Source: Chitinophagaceae bacterium | Lineage (GTDB): Bacteria; Bacteroidota; Bacteroidia; Chitinophagales; UBA10324 | Reading direction: 5' to 3' | Assembly (NCBI GenBank): GCA_947474435.1 | Contig: CANJII010000020.1 | Coordinates: 1 to 61,105, forward strand | Length of the DNA stretch: 61,105 nucleotides | Shown: positions 8,465 to 18,805 of the stretch, piece by piece | Position numbering within the stretch: the stretch's first letter is position 1 | How the letters are laid out: every line of letters begins with the position of its first letter | Made by a program: the position numbers and the translations under genes | Notes under the pieces: model-generated | Told to the model about the DNA's origin: nothing | Databases searched by the model: none | The model's input: only the letters and a program-made list of their open reading frames with translations

Positions 8465-9631
8465 ATGGCGATTGAAAACCTTGCAAACATTTATGATCAG
8501 GTAATCAGGCAAATTGAACAATTTACTTCAACGCCTCATTGGAGAGTAAAGTTTGTAATGTCTTTAACAGTACTCTCCCTCGTTTTTGCAACTCCGCAAT
8601 TCGGTGGATACAAAAAAACTTTCAGCGAAATAAAGGGCTGGCAGGCGTTCAATCAACAGAAAGAACATCCTTTCACTCCGCTCAATTTTTCTGGGGGATC
8701 AAATGCAGCAAAGCGAACATTCAGGTTAACAGTGCCGGTGCTTGCAAAGATTTTCCGTCTGAATGATTACGCAGTAATTGTTATAGAATGGTTATTGAAT
8801 ATTTTATTTCTTTTCTTTTCCATTTTATTATTTGAAAAAATAACGAAGGATAAAATACTTGCTTTACTGGGAACTATTGGCTTAACATTTATTTACAACG
8901 GTCACGCAGGCTTTACTGATAACAATGCATGGTTTGATGTGTTTGCCTACTTGTTTTTATTACTGGCGATGTTTTATTCCAATGCATTTCTGATTTTCTT
9001 TTTGATATTTTTTGCAGCGTGGACCGATGAGCGCGCAATTTTCGGGAGCATGTTGGTTTTTTTTTGGTGGAAATTCAATGAAACAAAAGCGTCAGGATTT
9101 TCTTTCCCTTCATTCTTTAAATTTGAAATAGAATCTTCAATGGTAATACTTGCTCTGATGGTTTATTCAATCGGAAGATTTCTGTTGATGAAGTATGGAA
9201 ACTTATCAATTCCATTTAAAGAAGTTGGACTTGATGTTTTGTTTAATTCAACCGGCGCAATTGGACTTGGATTATGGTCAGCGCTTGAAGGTTTTTGGTT
9301 ATTGATTATTGTTTGTTTGATTTTTCTTTTTACTCAAAAAAAATACTCGGTTGCATTTTCTTTAATTGGATTGATGACTTTAATAATGCTTGTTGCTTTT
9401 TCGGTACATGATATTACCAAAAGTGCCGGATATATTTTCCCCGTCATTTTTATAGCGGTTTCAATTCTTGCTGAAAAATTTTCACAAATTGATTTACGGA
9501 AAATTTTATTGTTATGCGCAGCTGTTTGTTTTCTTTTCCCTTCATACTATTATGCATCACACGATCACATTGCGGTTTGGTATAAACCGTTTTTTGTAAA
9601 GGCATTCGAAATTTTTAAAAGCCATATATAA
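8465..9631 (+). CDS. Polytopic membrane protein of unknown function
   Basis: 388 aa with about nine or ten hydrophobic segments spread from residue 30 to 370, so it is an inner-membrane protein. Between the first segments lies a polar stretch (about 50-90) with HPFTPLNFSGG and RTFRLTVPVLAKIF. A conserved-looking loop WTDERAIFGS follows mid-protein. The size and the polar loop between the first two helices recall GT-C-like or glycan-handling membrane proteins, and the upstream gene is a glycosyltransferase, but I do not recognise the family. The start ATG at 8465 abuts the repeated motif ending at 8464. Confidence 0.6.
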   Translation: MAIENLANIYDQVIRQIEQFTSTPHWRVKFVMSLTVLSLVFATPQFGGYKKTFSEIKGWQAFNQQKEHPFTPLNFSGGSNAAKRTFRLTVPVLAKIFRLNDYAVIVIEWLLNILFLFFSILLFEKITKDKILALLGTIGLTFIYNGHAGFTDNNAWFDVFAYLFLLLAMFYSNAFLIFFLIFFAAWTDERAIFGSMLVFFWWKFNETKASGFSFPSFFKFEIESSMVILALMVYSIGRFLLMKYGNLSIPFKEVGLDVLFNSTGAIGLGLWSALEGFWLLIIVCLIFLFTQKKYSVAFSLIGLMTLIMLVAFSVHDITKSAGYIFPVIFIAVSILAEKFSQIDLRKILLLCAAVCFLFPSYYYASHDHIAVWYKPFFVKAFEIFKSHI

Positions 9632-9900
9632 TTCTGTATTTCAAATCAAAATATATTTAACACAAGGGCATTAAACATTCCAACAAAAAAACCATAATTT
9701 TTTTTCACTAGAATATTTCATAACTGTTGCAAGTATCGCAACCTTTTTTATAAATTTAGCTTACTCTATATTTTACCTCGAATTTTTGACTGTTTGCCTA
9801 CAAAAGGTTGCGTTAATAAAAAAGCATATTGCTCTCAGAAAAATATTTTTAGTTTTCCGTTCTAATCCAATTAAGATTTTTAAACTAAACCAAGCACTTC

Positions 9901-12900
9901 ATGAAAAAAAAATCACTCGCGGTAATAATGCTAATTGCATTAATTTCAATTTTCTCTTCGGCTGATGCGCAAAATGCAATTCAGAATTTAATTAAAGGCG
10001 ACAACGGAGTTTCTGCTTCGTTCACACGATTAACTCCCGAACAACAAATTCCATTTACTGTTACAGCAGTAAAATCATTGTTGGGATTAGATGCAAGTTC
10101 TGATTTATCATTAATCAGAAGCGAGCAGGATCAGATCGGTGAAACACATTACCGTTACACCCAGACCTATAATGGAATTCCGGTGGAGAATACCATGTAC
10201 ATCATGAATGTAAAAAACAATCAACTCATTGGAATGAACGGAGATATTGTATTGAATTTCGATCAGCAAATGAATTCGCGTTCAGGTGCATCATTGAATG
10301 AGGGCGATGCTATTAATGCCGCTCTCAATCATGTGAATGCACATTCTTATGCATGGCAGAAACCACAAATGGAACAACAATTAAAAACACAAACCAATAA
10401 TTCAGGTGCAACTTATTATCCATCTTCTTCACTTTGCTGGTATTGTCCGGGTGATTTGATTGAACCAAAAAGTTTAAGACTTTGCTATAAAGTAGATGTG
10501 TATTCAGTTGAGCCATTGAGTCGTGCATATTATTTTGTTGATGCAGAGTCAGGAAAAGTTTTAGGGAAAAAAGAAGTGTTGTGCTTTACTGATGCAACAG
10601 GAACTGCGGCAACTGCATACAGTGGAACACAAACCATTCACAGCGATTTAAGCGGAAGCAGTTATCGCCTTCGCGATTTAACAAAAGGAAATGGAATCAT
10701 CACGCTTACTGCTGCCGGTGCTGATTACACCAATGCAACAGCTAACTGGGCATTGACTGGAACCAATCAATATGCACTTGATGCGCACTATGGAGTTTCT
10801 CAGACTTACGCTTTCTACTTAGCAAACTTTGGAAGAAACAGTGTGGACAATGCTGGTTATGCTTTAACAAGTTATGTGAATGAATCGGCAACAGTTGATA
10901 ATGCTTATTGGGATGGAACCTCCATGCACTTCGGAAATCGTTCTTCAAATGGTGCCGGTATCACTGCGATTGATGTAGATGGTCATGAGTTAACACATGG
11001 TGTTACACAATATACCAGCAATTTGAATTACAGTAATCAATCCGGTGCGATGAATGAAAGTATGAGTGATATTTTCGGAAAGTCAGTTCAGTTCTGGTCG
11101 AAGCCAACTGATGTAAGTTGGTTAATGAGTAATGATATGAATTGGAATATCCGAAACATGGCAAATCCAAATCAATTCGGACAACCTGATACTTATTTAG
11201 GAACTAACTGGTATACCGGCGCAGGCGATAATGGTGGAGTACATACAAATAGCGGTGTAGGCAATTTTATGTTTTATCTTTTAGTAACAGGTGGAAGCGG
11301 AACCAATGATATTGGAAGTGCATACACTGTTACAGGTCTTGGCTTAACAAAAGCAGATGCAATTCTTTATCGTTCTGAAACAGTTTACTTAACGCCTACA
11401 TCACAATATTCAAATTGGAGAACGGCATGTATAAGTGCTGCTACTGATTTGTATGGTGCTTCTTCGAATGAAGTGAATCAGGTGATGAATGCTTGGTTCG
11501 CCGTTGGAATCGGAACTGCAGGTAACACCGGAACTTGCGCTGTACCAACAGGCTTATCTTCATCAGCGATTACAAATACAACTACAACTGTTAGCTGGGG
11601 TGCTGCCTCAGGAGCAGCTTCATATGTTTTACAATATAAAACAGCAGTTTCATCAACATGGACAAATCTTTCAGCAGCAGGAACATCAGCAAATCTTACA
11701 GGATTAACACAAGGAACAACTTACAATTACCAGGTGCAAACAGTTTGTTCAGCGGGAGGTTCTTCAGCATTCAGCACTGCATCTTCTTTCACCACAACAG
11801 GTACTGCACCGATTGTTTATTGCACATCAGTGGGACAAACATTGGATGGAATTACTAATGTAACATTCAACACAATCAACAATACCACATCAGGAACTTC
11901 TGCTGGTTATACTGATTACACTTCTACTCAATCAACAACAGTTAATCAAGGAAGCGCTTATTCTTTATCAGCTAGCTTGAACACCGGAGGTAACTATACC
12001 AATTATGCTAAGGCATGGATTGACTGGAATCACGATGGAACATTCAGCACAACAACTGAAGAATATAATTTAGGAACTGCTGTGAATGTTACAAGTGGGA
12101 TTACTACCCTGTCACCTTTGAGTGTTTCAGTTCCTGGAACTGCAACTGTTGGATCAACCCGTATGCGTGTTTCAACACAATACAATGCCGCACCAACTCC
12201 ATGCAATGCTGCATTTGATGGAGAAGTGGAAGATTATACAGTAGTTGTTGCCACCGGAACAAGTTGTGCAACTCCAGGAGGATTGGTTTCTGGTAGTATT
12301 ACAAATTCAACTGCATTGCTTTCGTGGACTTCAACCGGTGCGGCCACCTATAATCTGAATTGGAAATTGGCTTCCTCAAGTACATGGACAACAGTGTCAG
12401 GATTAACTTCAACTTCGTATTCATTAACAGGATTATCTGCTTGCAATAGTTATAATTTTCAAGTTCAAGGAGTTTGTAGCGGAACGCCAGGATCTTTCAG
12501 TGCTGCTTCATCATTTACTACTACAGGATGCGCAGTTACTTATTGTACTTCATCCGGAACAACAAATACTTATGAATGGATAAATAAAATTGTGATGGGA
12601 AGTATAAATAATACCAGCGGAAAAAATACCGGTGGATACGGAAATTATACTGCGCAAAGTACAAACCTCGCAGGAGGAACGAGCAATACTATCGCAATGA
12701 CTCCCGGATTTTTAAGTACCACTTACACTGAGTACTGGACTGTTTGGATTGATTACAATAAGAACGGTTCTTTTGCTGATGCAGGTGAAAAGGTTGCGAC
12801 TGGAACTACCGCAGGAACTGCCACACTTTCAAAATCATTTACTGTTCCTACTACTGCATTGAACGGTGCAACGCGTATGCGCATTCAAATGAAGTACAGT

Positions 12901-13278
12901 GGTTATACTACAAGTTCTTGCGGAACTTTCACATATGGTGAAGTCGAAGATTACAATGTGAATATTACCGGTAATGCAGCCTTCGGATTTAATGCAATTA
13001 ATACTTCAACACCAACAGAAGCGGTTGAAGGAATTGTGTTGTACCCGAATCCTGCAAAGGATAATTTATCAGTTGAATTTACAAGTGCGGTTGAAGGAAA
13101 TTCATTGGTAAATGTGTTCAACATTGTTGGCCAGAAGGTAATGACTTATTCAGTTTCAGTTATTGATGGTTTAAATACTTCAAGCCTTAATACTTCTGAT
13201 TTAATTAGTGGTATTTATGTTTTTGAAATTGAATTGAACGGAAAAACTACCCGTGAGAAATTTGTGATTTCGAAATAA
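9901..13278 (+). CDS. Secreted M4 (thermolysin-type) metalloprotease with FN3, GEVED and T9SS C-terminal domains
   Basis: 1125 aa. Signal peptide 1-23 (ending SSADAQ). An FTP/propeptide region at about 30-200 includes HYRYTQTYNGIPVEN. The M4 catalytic domain spans about 230-540: zinc motif HELTH at 362-366, third ligand Glu386 in NESMSDIFG, catalytic His448 in GGVHTNSG; the H362-E386 spacing equals that of thermolysin. Then FN3 (~543-632), GEVED domain (GEVEDY at 774), FN3 (~788-877) and GEVED domain (GEVEDY at 1013). A type A T9SS sorting domain starts at YPNP (1048). It is expected to be exported by Sec, crossed by T9SS and released or surface-anchored. A terminator follows, so it is probably monocistronic. 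Confidence 0.95.
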   Translation: MKKKSLAVIMLIALISIFSSADAQNAIQNLIKGDNGVSASFTRLTPEQQIPFTVTAVKSLLGLDASSDLSLIRSEQDQIGETHYRYTQTYNGIPVENTMYIMNVKNNQLIGMNGDIVLNFDQQMNSRSGASLNEGDAINAALNHVNAHSYAWQKPQMEQQLKTQTNNSGATYYPSSSLCWYCPGDLIEPKSLRLCYKVDVYSVEPLSRAYYFVDAESGKVLGKKEVLCFTDATGTAATAYSGTQTIHSDLSGSSYRLRDLTKGNGIITLTAAGADYTNATANWALTGTNQYALDAHYGVSQTYAFYLANFGRNSVDNAGYALTSYVNESATVDNAYWDGTSMHFGNRSSNGAGITAIDVDGHELTHGVTQYTSNLNYSNQSGAMNESMSDIFGKSVQFWSKPTDVSWLMSNDMNWNIRNMANPNQFGQPDTYLGTNWYTGAGDNGGVHTNSGVGNFMFYLLVTGGSGTNDIGSAYTVTGLGLTKADAILYRSETVYLTPTSQYSNWRTACISAATDLYGASSNEVNQVMNAWFAVGIGTAGNTGTCAVPTGLSSSAITNTTTTVSWGAASGAASYVLQYKTAVSSTWTNLSAAGTSANLTGLTQGTTYNYQVQTVCSAGGSSAFSTASSFTTTGTAPIVYCTSVGQTLDGITNVTFNTINNTTSGTSAGYTDYTSTQSTTVNQGSAYSLSASLNTGGNYTNYAKAWIDWNHDGTFSTTTEEYNLGTAVNVTSGITTLSPLSVSVPGTATVGSTRMRVSTQYNAAPTPCNAAFDGEVEDYTVVVATGTSCATPGGLVSGSITNSTALLSWTSTGAATYNLNWKLASSSTWTTVSGLTSTSYSLTGLSACNSYNFQVQGVCSGTPGSFSAASSFTTTGCAVTYCTSSGTTNTYEWINKIVMGSINNTSGKNTGGYGNYTAQSTNLAGGTSNTIAMTPGFLSTTYTEYWTVWIDYNKNGSFADAGEKVATGTTAGTATLSKSFTVPTTALNGATRMRIQMKYSGYTTSSCGTFTYGEVEDYNVNITGNAAFGFNAINTSTPTEAVEGIVLYPNPAKDNLSVEFTSAVEGNSLVNVFNIVGQKVMTYSVSVIDGLNTSSLNTSDLISGIYVFEIELNGKTTREKFVISK

Positions 13279-13325
13279 TATTTTCAATAAAGATTTACCG
13301 AAATCAAAACTCTTTTCGGAACGAG

Positions 13326-13366
13326 GCCCTTCAGCAAATTTGTTGAAGGGCTTTGTTATTTTAATT
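13326..13366 (+). terminator. Terminator after M4 protease gene
   Basis: GCCCTTCA (13326-13333) pairs with TGAAGGGC (13344-13351). The intervening GCAAATTTGT extends the helix, and the structure is followed by a T-rich tract (TTTGTTATTTT). It lies 47 bases after the protease stop codon. Confidence 0.8.
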
Positions 13367-13448
13367 TATTGAACAGAAATTTATTTGCCATAAATCAATC
13401 GCATCTGTTACTCTATCTTGTTATTTTTCGCTTTCAAATATTTCAGCA

Positions 13449-15893
13449 ATGAAAAAAAATCTGTTTTCGCTCTTTACCTTTTCATTAGCCGTTGTTGGTC
13501 TTTTGACAAACAACATAAATTCAATTGCACAAACTCCATCACAAACCATTCGCGGAATTGTGTATGATGCAGAAAGTAATTTTCCATTGACAGGCGCAAC
13601 TGTTTTATTAATGAAGGATAGTTCAATTGTGAAAGGAAGTTATACTGATGAAAACGGAAACTATCGTTTTGATGAAATTGCAGTAGGCAGGTATTTATTG
13701 CACATAACTTATGTCGGATACATTGAAGGATTCGTTCGCGATATAATTCTTTCATCGGGAAAAGAATCGGTGATTGACATTCACCTCGAATCAAGCGCAA
13801 AAAATATCGAAGAGATTGTGGTGAGTGCAAACAAGGTCGGACAAAGCAGTAACGAAATGAGCACCGTGAGCACGCGCACTTTTTCTATTGAAGAAACCAA
13901 TCGGTATGCGGGCAGTCGCGGCGACCCTGCGCGCATGGCGAGCAACTTCGCGGGTGTGCAAGGTGCTGATGATTCGCGCAATGATATTGTGGTGCGCGGC
14001 AATTCACCTTCAGGTGTATTATGGCGATTGGAAGGAGTGGATATTTTCAACCCAAATCATTTTAATATTCCCGGCACTGCGGGCGGACCGGTTTCTATTC
14101 TCAATAATAAAATTTTAGCGAACTCTGATTTTTATACCGGCGCTTTTCCTGCTGAGTTAGGAAACTCCATTGCCGGTGCATTCGATTTAAAATTGCGAAA
14201 CGGAAACAATGAGAAGCACGAGTTCAGCGGACAGTTTGGTTTTCTCGGTACTGAAGTTTTAGCTGAAGGACCTTTCAGCAAAAAATGTAAATCTACTTAC
14301 CTCGTTACTTACCGTTACAGCACGCTCGCTTTATTCAGCGCTCTCGGAATTGAAATCGGAACCGATGCTGTGCCGCATTATCAGGATGGTTCTTTCCGTT
14401 TAAATTTTCCGATGAAAGGAAATGCAAACTTTTCTGTTTTCGGAATTGGAGGGATGAGTAAAGTTGCCATCCTCATCAGTCAACAGAAAAAACCAATCCG
14501 AAATATTTATGGAGAGAACGACCGCGACCAATACTTTGCTTCGCAAATGGGTGTGCTGGGTTTCAGTCTGAATAAATCTTTCAATCAGAATCTGTTTTCG
14601 AAATTCACTTTAATGTACCAAGATGAAAGTCAGAAAGTGCATCACGAACTAGTGTATCGTCATGTTGGTACAGATAGTGTTTTTGTAATTGATAGTATTC
14701 CGCACTTGCTTGGTTATTCATTTGTGCATGATAAAGTTTCTGCAGCGTGGTACTTAACCAACAGAATAAATAACCACCTCTCGTTCAAAACAGGATTCAA
14801 TATTGATACTTACTTTTTTAATTTTCTCGATAGCATCCGCAACATTCATCCAAGCGATACAAATTATTATCAGTTCTACAAGCGATGGGATGCGCACGAA
14901 ATGGCAAACCTCATTCAGCCGTATTTTCAGATTCATTACAAACCGAGCGATGCACTCACCTTTAACATCGGTTTGCATGCCTTGTATTTTTCATTGGGAA
15001 ATGCGCTTTCGCCTGTGGAGCCGCGCATCGGTATGAAGTACGAAATGAAAAACAATCAGTCGCTCAATATCGGTTTAGGAATGCACAGTCAGATTCAGAA
15101 TACTTACTTGTATTTCTACAGTCCCGATTTCAGTAATGGCGTGGCGCACGAATACAATCATGATATGGGATTAACAAAAAGTTATCACGCAGTTATTTCA
15201 TACGACAAACTTTTCGGCAAACATTTATACTTTAAAACTGAAGCATACTACCAATATCTTTTTGATGTGCCTGTTACACTTCGACCTTCTTCTTTTTCGT
15301 TGGTGAATTCGGGTGCGGGCTTCTCACGCTTCTTTCCTGATACATTGAAAAACATTGGCACCGGACAGAATTATGGTTTCGAGTTCACGCTCGAAAAAGG
15401 ATTCAGTAAAAATTATTACTTCCTTGTAACACTCTCCATGTTCGAATCGAATTACAAAGGCAGTGATGGCATTGAGCGCCGAACCGATTTTAACGGACAG
15501 TATGCTGCCAATGGAATTCTGGCGAAAGAATTTGTTTTCAAAAACAAACACGCCCTGCAGTTGAGTACAAAAATCACGGTTGCCGGCGGTCGCTGGTACG
15601 GACCGGTTGACACCGCTGCTTCTGTTTATCAGAAAGACATTGTGTACATTGATTCATCGCGCAACACTTTGCAACTGCCTTCTTACTTCCGCGCCGATTT
15701 AAAAATCAATTACCGCATCAACGGAAAAAAAGTATCGCACGAAATCGGTTTGGATATTGTGAACCTGTTCGACACAAAAAATATTCTCAAACTCACTTAT
15801 GCGCCCGATAATTTCGATGCCACCGCATCACCCATTCGTTACGATTACCAGTTGGGGCGATTACCGCTGTTTTATTACAGGATAGATTTTTAA
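13449..15893 (+). CDS. TonB-dependent receptor with carboxypeptidase-like regulatory domain
   Basis: 814 aa outer-membrane receptor. Signal peptide about 1-28 (NINSIAQ). A CarboxypepD_reg-like beta-sandwich at about 32-120 includes GIVYDAESNFPLTGATVLL. The plug region at about 125-250 includes IEEIVVSANK and DDSRNDIVVRGNSPSGVLWRLEG. The remainder is a beta-barrel ending in aromatic Phe (FYYRIDF). The family imports substrates using TonB energy. No SusD partner is adjacent, so it is not a typical polysaccharide locus, and the ligand is unknown. Convergent with the next gene, with 20 bases between stops. Confidence 0.93.
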   Translation: MKKNLFSLFTFSLAVVGLLTNNINSIAQTPSQTIRGIVYDAESNFPLTGATVLLMKDSSIVKGSYTDENGNYRFDEIAVGRYLLHITYVGYIEGFVRDIILSSGKESVIDIHLESSAKNIEEIVVSANKVGQSSNEMSTVSTRTFSIEETNRYAGSRGDPARMASNFAGVQGADDSRNDIVVRGNSPSGVLWRLEGVDIFNPNHFNIPGTAGGPVSILNNKILANSDFYTGAFPAELGNSIAGAFDLKLRNGNNEKHEFSGQFGFLGTEVLAEGPFSKKCKSTYLVTYRYSTLALFSALGIEIGTDAVPHYQDGSFRLNFPMKGNANFSVFGIGGMSKVAILISQQKKPIRNIYGENDRDQYFASQMGVLGFSLNKSFNQNLFSKFTLMYQDESQKVHHELVYRHVGTDSVFVIDSIPHLLGYSFVHDKVSAAWYLTNRINNHLSFKTGFNIDTYFFNFLDSIRNIHPSDTNYYQFYKRWDAHEMANLIQPYFQIHYKPSDALTFNIGLHALYFSLGNALSPVEPRIGMKYEMKNNQSLNIGLGMHSQIQNTYLYFYSPDFSNGVAHEYNHDMGLTKSYHAVISYDKLFGKHLYFKTEAYYQYLFDVPVTLRPSSFSLVNSGAGFSRFFPDTLKNIGTGQNYGFEFTLEKGFSKNYYFLVTLSMFESNYKGSDGIERRTDFNGQYAANGILAKEFVFKNKHALQLSTKITVAGGRWYGPVDTAASVYQKDIVYIDSSRNTLQLPSYFRADLKINYRINGKKVSHEIGLDIVNLFDTKNILKLTYAPDNFDATASPIRYDYQLGRLPLFYYRIDF

Positions 15894-15913
15894 AAGATTA
15901 ATTAAATCTATTT

Positions 15914-16585
15914 CTAAAAAACTTCTTTCTGATTTAATGTGGTTGATGCATCATTTAATATTGCCTCAAAATCCCGTCTTCCGAAAAACTTATCAGAACT
16001 TGTAAGTTTTGAAAGACCATATTCTGCAAAGCGTTTTGATTTTTTTAGATTTGTTTTTGTTAATGACATAGCAAATACCCAAGCTAATCTTATATCTGTT
16101 GTTGCTAAATTCATTCCTAATAATTTGTCTGATAGAATTGTATAAATATTATCCAAGTCCTTAGGTTCAATTGTTTCAAGATGATTAGGATTGACTTTCA
16201 ATAATTGAACTATAGGTAAAGCGCGTTTTATTATAAGTTCAGTAATTTGGTTCGCTATCTGAATATTCTGGTATTCATTCTCCGAATATTTCCACCAATA
16301 ATCAGATTGTCCATTTGGAGTAATGCGTGTTCGAAATTCACAATTGTAGTATCTTAATTTTTTATAGTCCAGTAATTTGAACCCATCTGTCACTAAGCTT
16401 TTTGGTTGAAATCCAAACTCAACACAGCATTGAGCACCGAATTGACTTGCTTGAATTCCTATTGCAAAAACAAAATTATCTGTGTCCATTAAATAATTAA
16501 ATCCTGAACCTTTGAATCCAAGTTGTTTTAAATTTTCAGAGAGAATCTTTGAAATGCTTTTTTTAAATTCAAGTGTTGAAATCAT
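15914..16585 (-). CDS. DUF4304 domain-containing protein
   Basis: 223 aa, no signal peptide or membrane segment, so probably cytoplasmic. The N-terminal half (EFKKSISKILSENLKQLGFKGSGFNYL, then FVFAIGIQASQFG and CVEFGFQP) matches my recollection of DUF4304, a family of unknown function often found near toxin/immunity or defence genes. Here its neighbours are a receptor and an aminotransferase, which give no hint. A TAGGTTTG promoter-like element lies upstream on the same strand at 16631-16638. Confidence 0.65.
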   Translation of the reverse strand: MISTLEFKKSISKILSENLKQLGFKGSGFNYLMDTDNFVFAIGIQASQFGAQCCVEFGFQPKSLVTDGFKLLDYKKLRYYNCEFRTRITPNGQSDYWWKYSENEYQNIQIANQITELIIKRALPIVQLLKVNPNHLETIEPKDLDNIYTILSDKLLGMNLATTDIRLAWVFAMSLTKTNLKKSKRFAEYGLSKLTSSDKFFGRRDFEAILNDASTTLNQKEVF

Positions 16586-16630
16586 ACTCTAAAGACTTTG
16601 TAATAACGAATTACATTATTTGCTATCGAA

Positions 16631-16638
16631 CAAACCTA
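16631..16638 (-). promoter_or_regulatory. Promoter -7 element candidate for the DUF4304 gene
   Basis: TAGGTTTG on the minus strand fits the Bacteroidota TAnnTTTG consensus, 46 bases before the ATG. No clear TTTG partner is seen at -33, so support is limited to the -7 match. Confidence 0.35.
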
Positions 16639-16841
16639 AAGGTTTAAATGAATATCTTTATTTGAATTCATTTTTTATAACCAATCCTTTCCACTCATTT
16701 ACTTTTTCTAAAAGCCCTGTAAAGAATGGCTTTGGAATTTTCTGTGAGCGCATATTCTTTCCACGATAGTTTTTTTAACAAACCCTTATTGCGAAGCCGC
16801 AGAAAATGTTTTGAAAAATGAACTGATGAAGTTAAAAAAAA

Positions 16842-18071
16842 TTACATCACAGATTTTATTTCAATATTCTTTACATATTTTCCCGGATAAACTTTTAAGG
16901 CTTCATCCAAACAATTAATAGCATTTTGTAAATCTGTTTTATTTAATACATACGCTATGCGAACTTCTTGCTTTCCTTTTCCTGGTGTAGAATAAAATCC
17001 TGTTGCAGGTGCAAGCATCACAGTTTCATTGTTGTATGAAAATGATTCCAATAACCACTGACAGAATTTATCTGAATCATCAATAGGCAATCTTGCAATG
17101 GTATAAAAAGCACCTCCCGGTTTGGGACATGTAACGCCTTCAATTTTATTTAATCCTTCCACCAATAAATTTCTGCGGCTGATATATTCTTTATTGATCG
17201 CTTCAAAATAATTATCAGCAACTTTCAATGCGGCTTCCGAAGCTACTTGACCGAATGTTGGCGGCGATAATCTTGCCTGTGCAAATTTTAACATGGTATT
17301 CCTCAACTCTGTATTCCGTGTAATCACACAACCAACCCGAGCTCCGCACATGCTGAATCTTTTTGAAACTGAATCAACTACTACCACATTTTTTTCCAAC
17401 CCATCTAAATTCAAAACAGAAAAATGTTTCTTGCCATCATAACAAAAATCGCGATACACTTCATCAACAAACAAAAACAAATCATGCTTAATCACTAGGT
17501 CTTTCAACTCTTTTAATTCTTCTTCTGAATACAAATATCCTGTAGGGTTATTCGGATTGCAGATTAAAATTGCTTTGGTATTTGAAGTAATTCTTTTTTC
17601 AAATTCTGAAATCGCAGGCAATGCAAACCCCGTTTCTATCAAGGCAGTAACCGGAACAATTTTAATATCAGCCGCACAGGCAAAGCCATTGTAATTTGCA
17701 TAAAAAGGTTCAGGAATAATTATTTCATCACCGGGATTCATGCAACTCATCATGGCAAACGAAAGTGCTTCGCTCCCTCCGGTTGTAATCATCACCTGCG
17801 AAAAATCAATGTTGATTTTATATTTTGATTTATAATTCTCTGCTAATTTTTTCCGATACGATTCAATGCCTGCACTGTGACTGTATTCCAAAACTTTGAA
17901 ATCAATATTGCGCATAGCTTCAAAAACTTCTTTGGGTGTTTCTATATCAGGCTGGCCAATGTTAAGGTGATACACTTTTTTACCAAGTTTCTTAGCTGCT
18001 TCAGCATAAGGAACCAATTTACGAATTGGTGATGCGGGCATCATTTGCCCTTTATTGGAAATGTTCGGCAT
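16842..18071 (-). CDS. Pyridoxal phosphate-dependent aminotransferase, class I/II
   Basis: 409 aa, fold-type I aminotransferase of the aspartate aminotransferase group. Residues seen: NIGQPDIETP near 36, the carboxylate/PLP block ICNPNNPTGYLYSEEE, VDEVYRDF, and the Schiff-base lysine Lys237 in DSVSKRFSMCG. The exact amino acid substrate is not readable; Asp/Glu or aromatic/branched substrates are all possible. Cytoplasmic. It stands alone between a gene-poor gap and a terminator for the neighbouring DUF1573 gene. Confidence 0.9.
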   Translation of the reverse strand: MPNISNKGQMMPASPIRKLVPYAEAAKKLGKKVYHLNIGQPDIETPKEVFEAMRNIDFKVLEYSHSAGIESYRKKLAENYKSKYKINIDFSQVMITTGGSEALSFAMMSCMNPGDEIIIPEPFYANYNGFACAADIKIVPVTALIETGFALPAISEFEKRITSNTKAILICNPNNPTGYLYSEEELKELKDLVIKHDLFLFVDEVYRDFCYDGKKHFSVLNLDGLEKNVVVVDSVSKRFSMCGARVGCVITRNTELRNTMLKFAQARLSPPTFGQVASEAALKVADNYFEAINKEYISRRNLLVEGLNKIEGVTCPKPGGAFYTIARLPIDDSDKFCQWLLESFSYNNETVMLAPATGFYSTPGKGKQEVRIAYVLNKTDLQNAINCLDEALKVYPGKYVKNIEIKSVM

Positions 18072-18177
18072 GGGTCAAAAGTAAAAACAAGCTTTTAGTT
18101 ATCAGCATTTAGCGATAAGCAAAATTTTTAAATTATAGAATTCAAAAAGTCAAATAATTCCGGCGCTTACATAAAAT

Positions 18178-18212
18178 AAAAAACTCCATCAGATTATCCG
18201 ATGGAGTTTTTT
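18178..18212 (-). terminator. Terminator after DUF1573 gene
   Basis: Near-perfect inverted repeat of AAAAAACTCCATC (18178-18190) and GATGGAGTTTTTT (18200-18212) around a 9-base loop. On the minus strand it ends in a T run, 19 bases past the stop of the DUF1573 gene. It is symmetric and could work in both directions. Confidence 0.85.
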
Positions 18213-18231
18213 ATAAAAATTAATTAAGCTA

Positions 18232-18729
18232 CTACTTAGGTGTAGTTTGCATCATATTAGGTTGTTGCTCAGGAGTTGTTTGTTCAACCGGTGCGGCATC
18301 AACACTTCCTTTAATGTATAACACTTTTGTAGGTGATTTTGCATTAGAGGTAACAGTAATTGATTTGTTAAAGCTACCGGCATGAGCTGCATTGTAAGTA
18401 ACTGAAATCACATCTGATTTACCAGGAAGAATTGGCTCTTTAGGCCACTTTGGTGAAGTGCATCCGCAAGATGTTTGAACATTGGTAATTACGATTGGCT
18501 CTTTACCGGTATTGGTGAAAGTAAAATCGTGAGTTACTGGTTTGTTCTGAGGAATATTGGTGAAATCCCATGTTTCTTCAGAAAATTTGAAGTCACCTGC
18601 ATTTGGGTTGTCAGGAGCCGTAACTGGTGTAGTAACAGGAGTAGTTCCTGTAACAGGAGTTGTTGTTTGTGCGAATGATACACCTGTAACAAAAGCAAGT
18701 GAAATCATGGTTGCGAAAATTCTTTTCAT
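18232..18729 (-). CDS. Secreted DUF1573 domain protein (copy 1)
   Basis: 165 aa. Signal peptide 1-20 (SLAFVTGVSFAQ), a Thr/Pro-rich linker (TTTPVTGTTPVTTPVTAP, ~21-40), then a DUF1573 Ig-like domain from about 47. The hallmark pattern is FKFSEETWDFTNIPQNKPVTHDF, TNTGKEPIVITNVQTSCGCT and PGKSDVISVTYNA. The family is abundant in Bacteroidota, predicted periplasmic or outer-surface, role unknown. A Gln/Pro/Thr-rich tail follows. A paralogue lies 76 bases upstream on the same strand. Confidence 0.9.
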   Translation of the reverse strand: MKRIFATMISLAFVTGVSFAQTTTPVTGTTPVTTPVTAPDNPNAGDFKFSEETWDFTNIPQNKPVTHDFTFTNTGKEPIVITNVQTSCGCTSPKWPKEPILPGKSDVISVTYNAAHAGSFNKSITVTSNAKSPTKVLYIKGSVDAAPVEQTTPEQQPNMMQTTPK

Positions 18730-18805
18730 TTCTTGGATTTTTGAGAGTTTAAATTTATTTATTGGATTATGAAATTTGCAATGATGATGCCAAAAGAAGT
18801 AAATA

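Noticed and set aside
16640-16841. Minus-strand frame after the aminotransferase stop, reading like a winged-helix tail (KGLLKKLSWKEYALTENS)
   Set aside because: Only ~45 codons, no start codon, and a competing frame over the same bases looks equally good. It may be a decayed gene remnant but the evidence is too thin to call.
18076-18083. TACTTTTG on the minus strand just before the aminotransferase ATG as a promoter
   Set aside because: It is only five bases from the start codon, which would make the mRNA leaderless, and there is no TTTG at -33. Probably chance.
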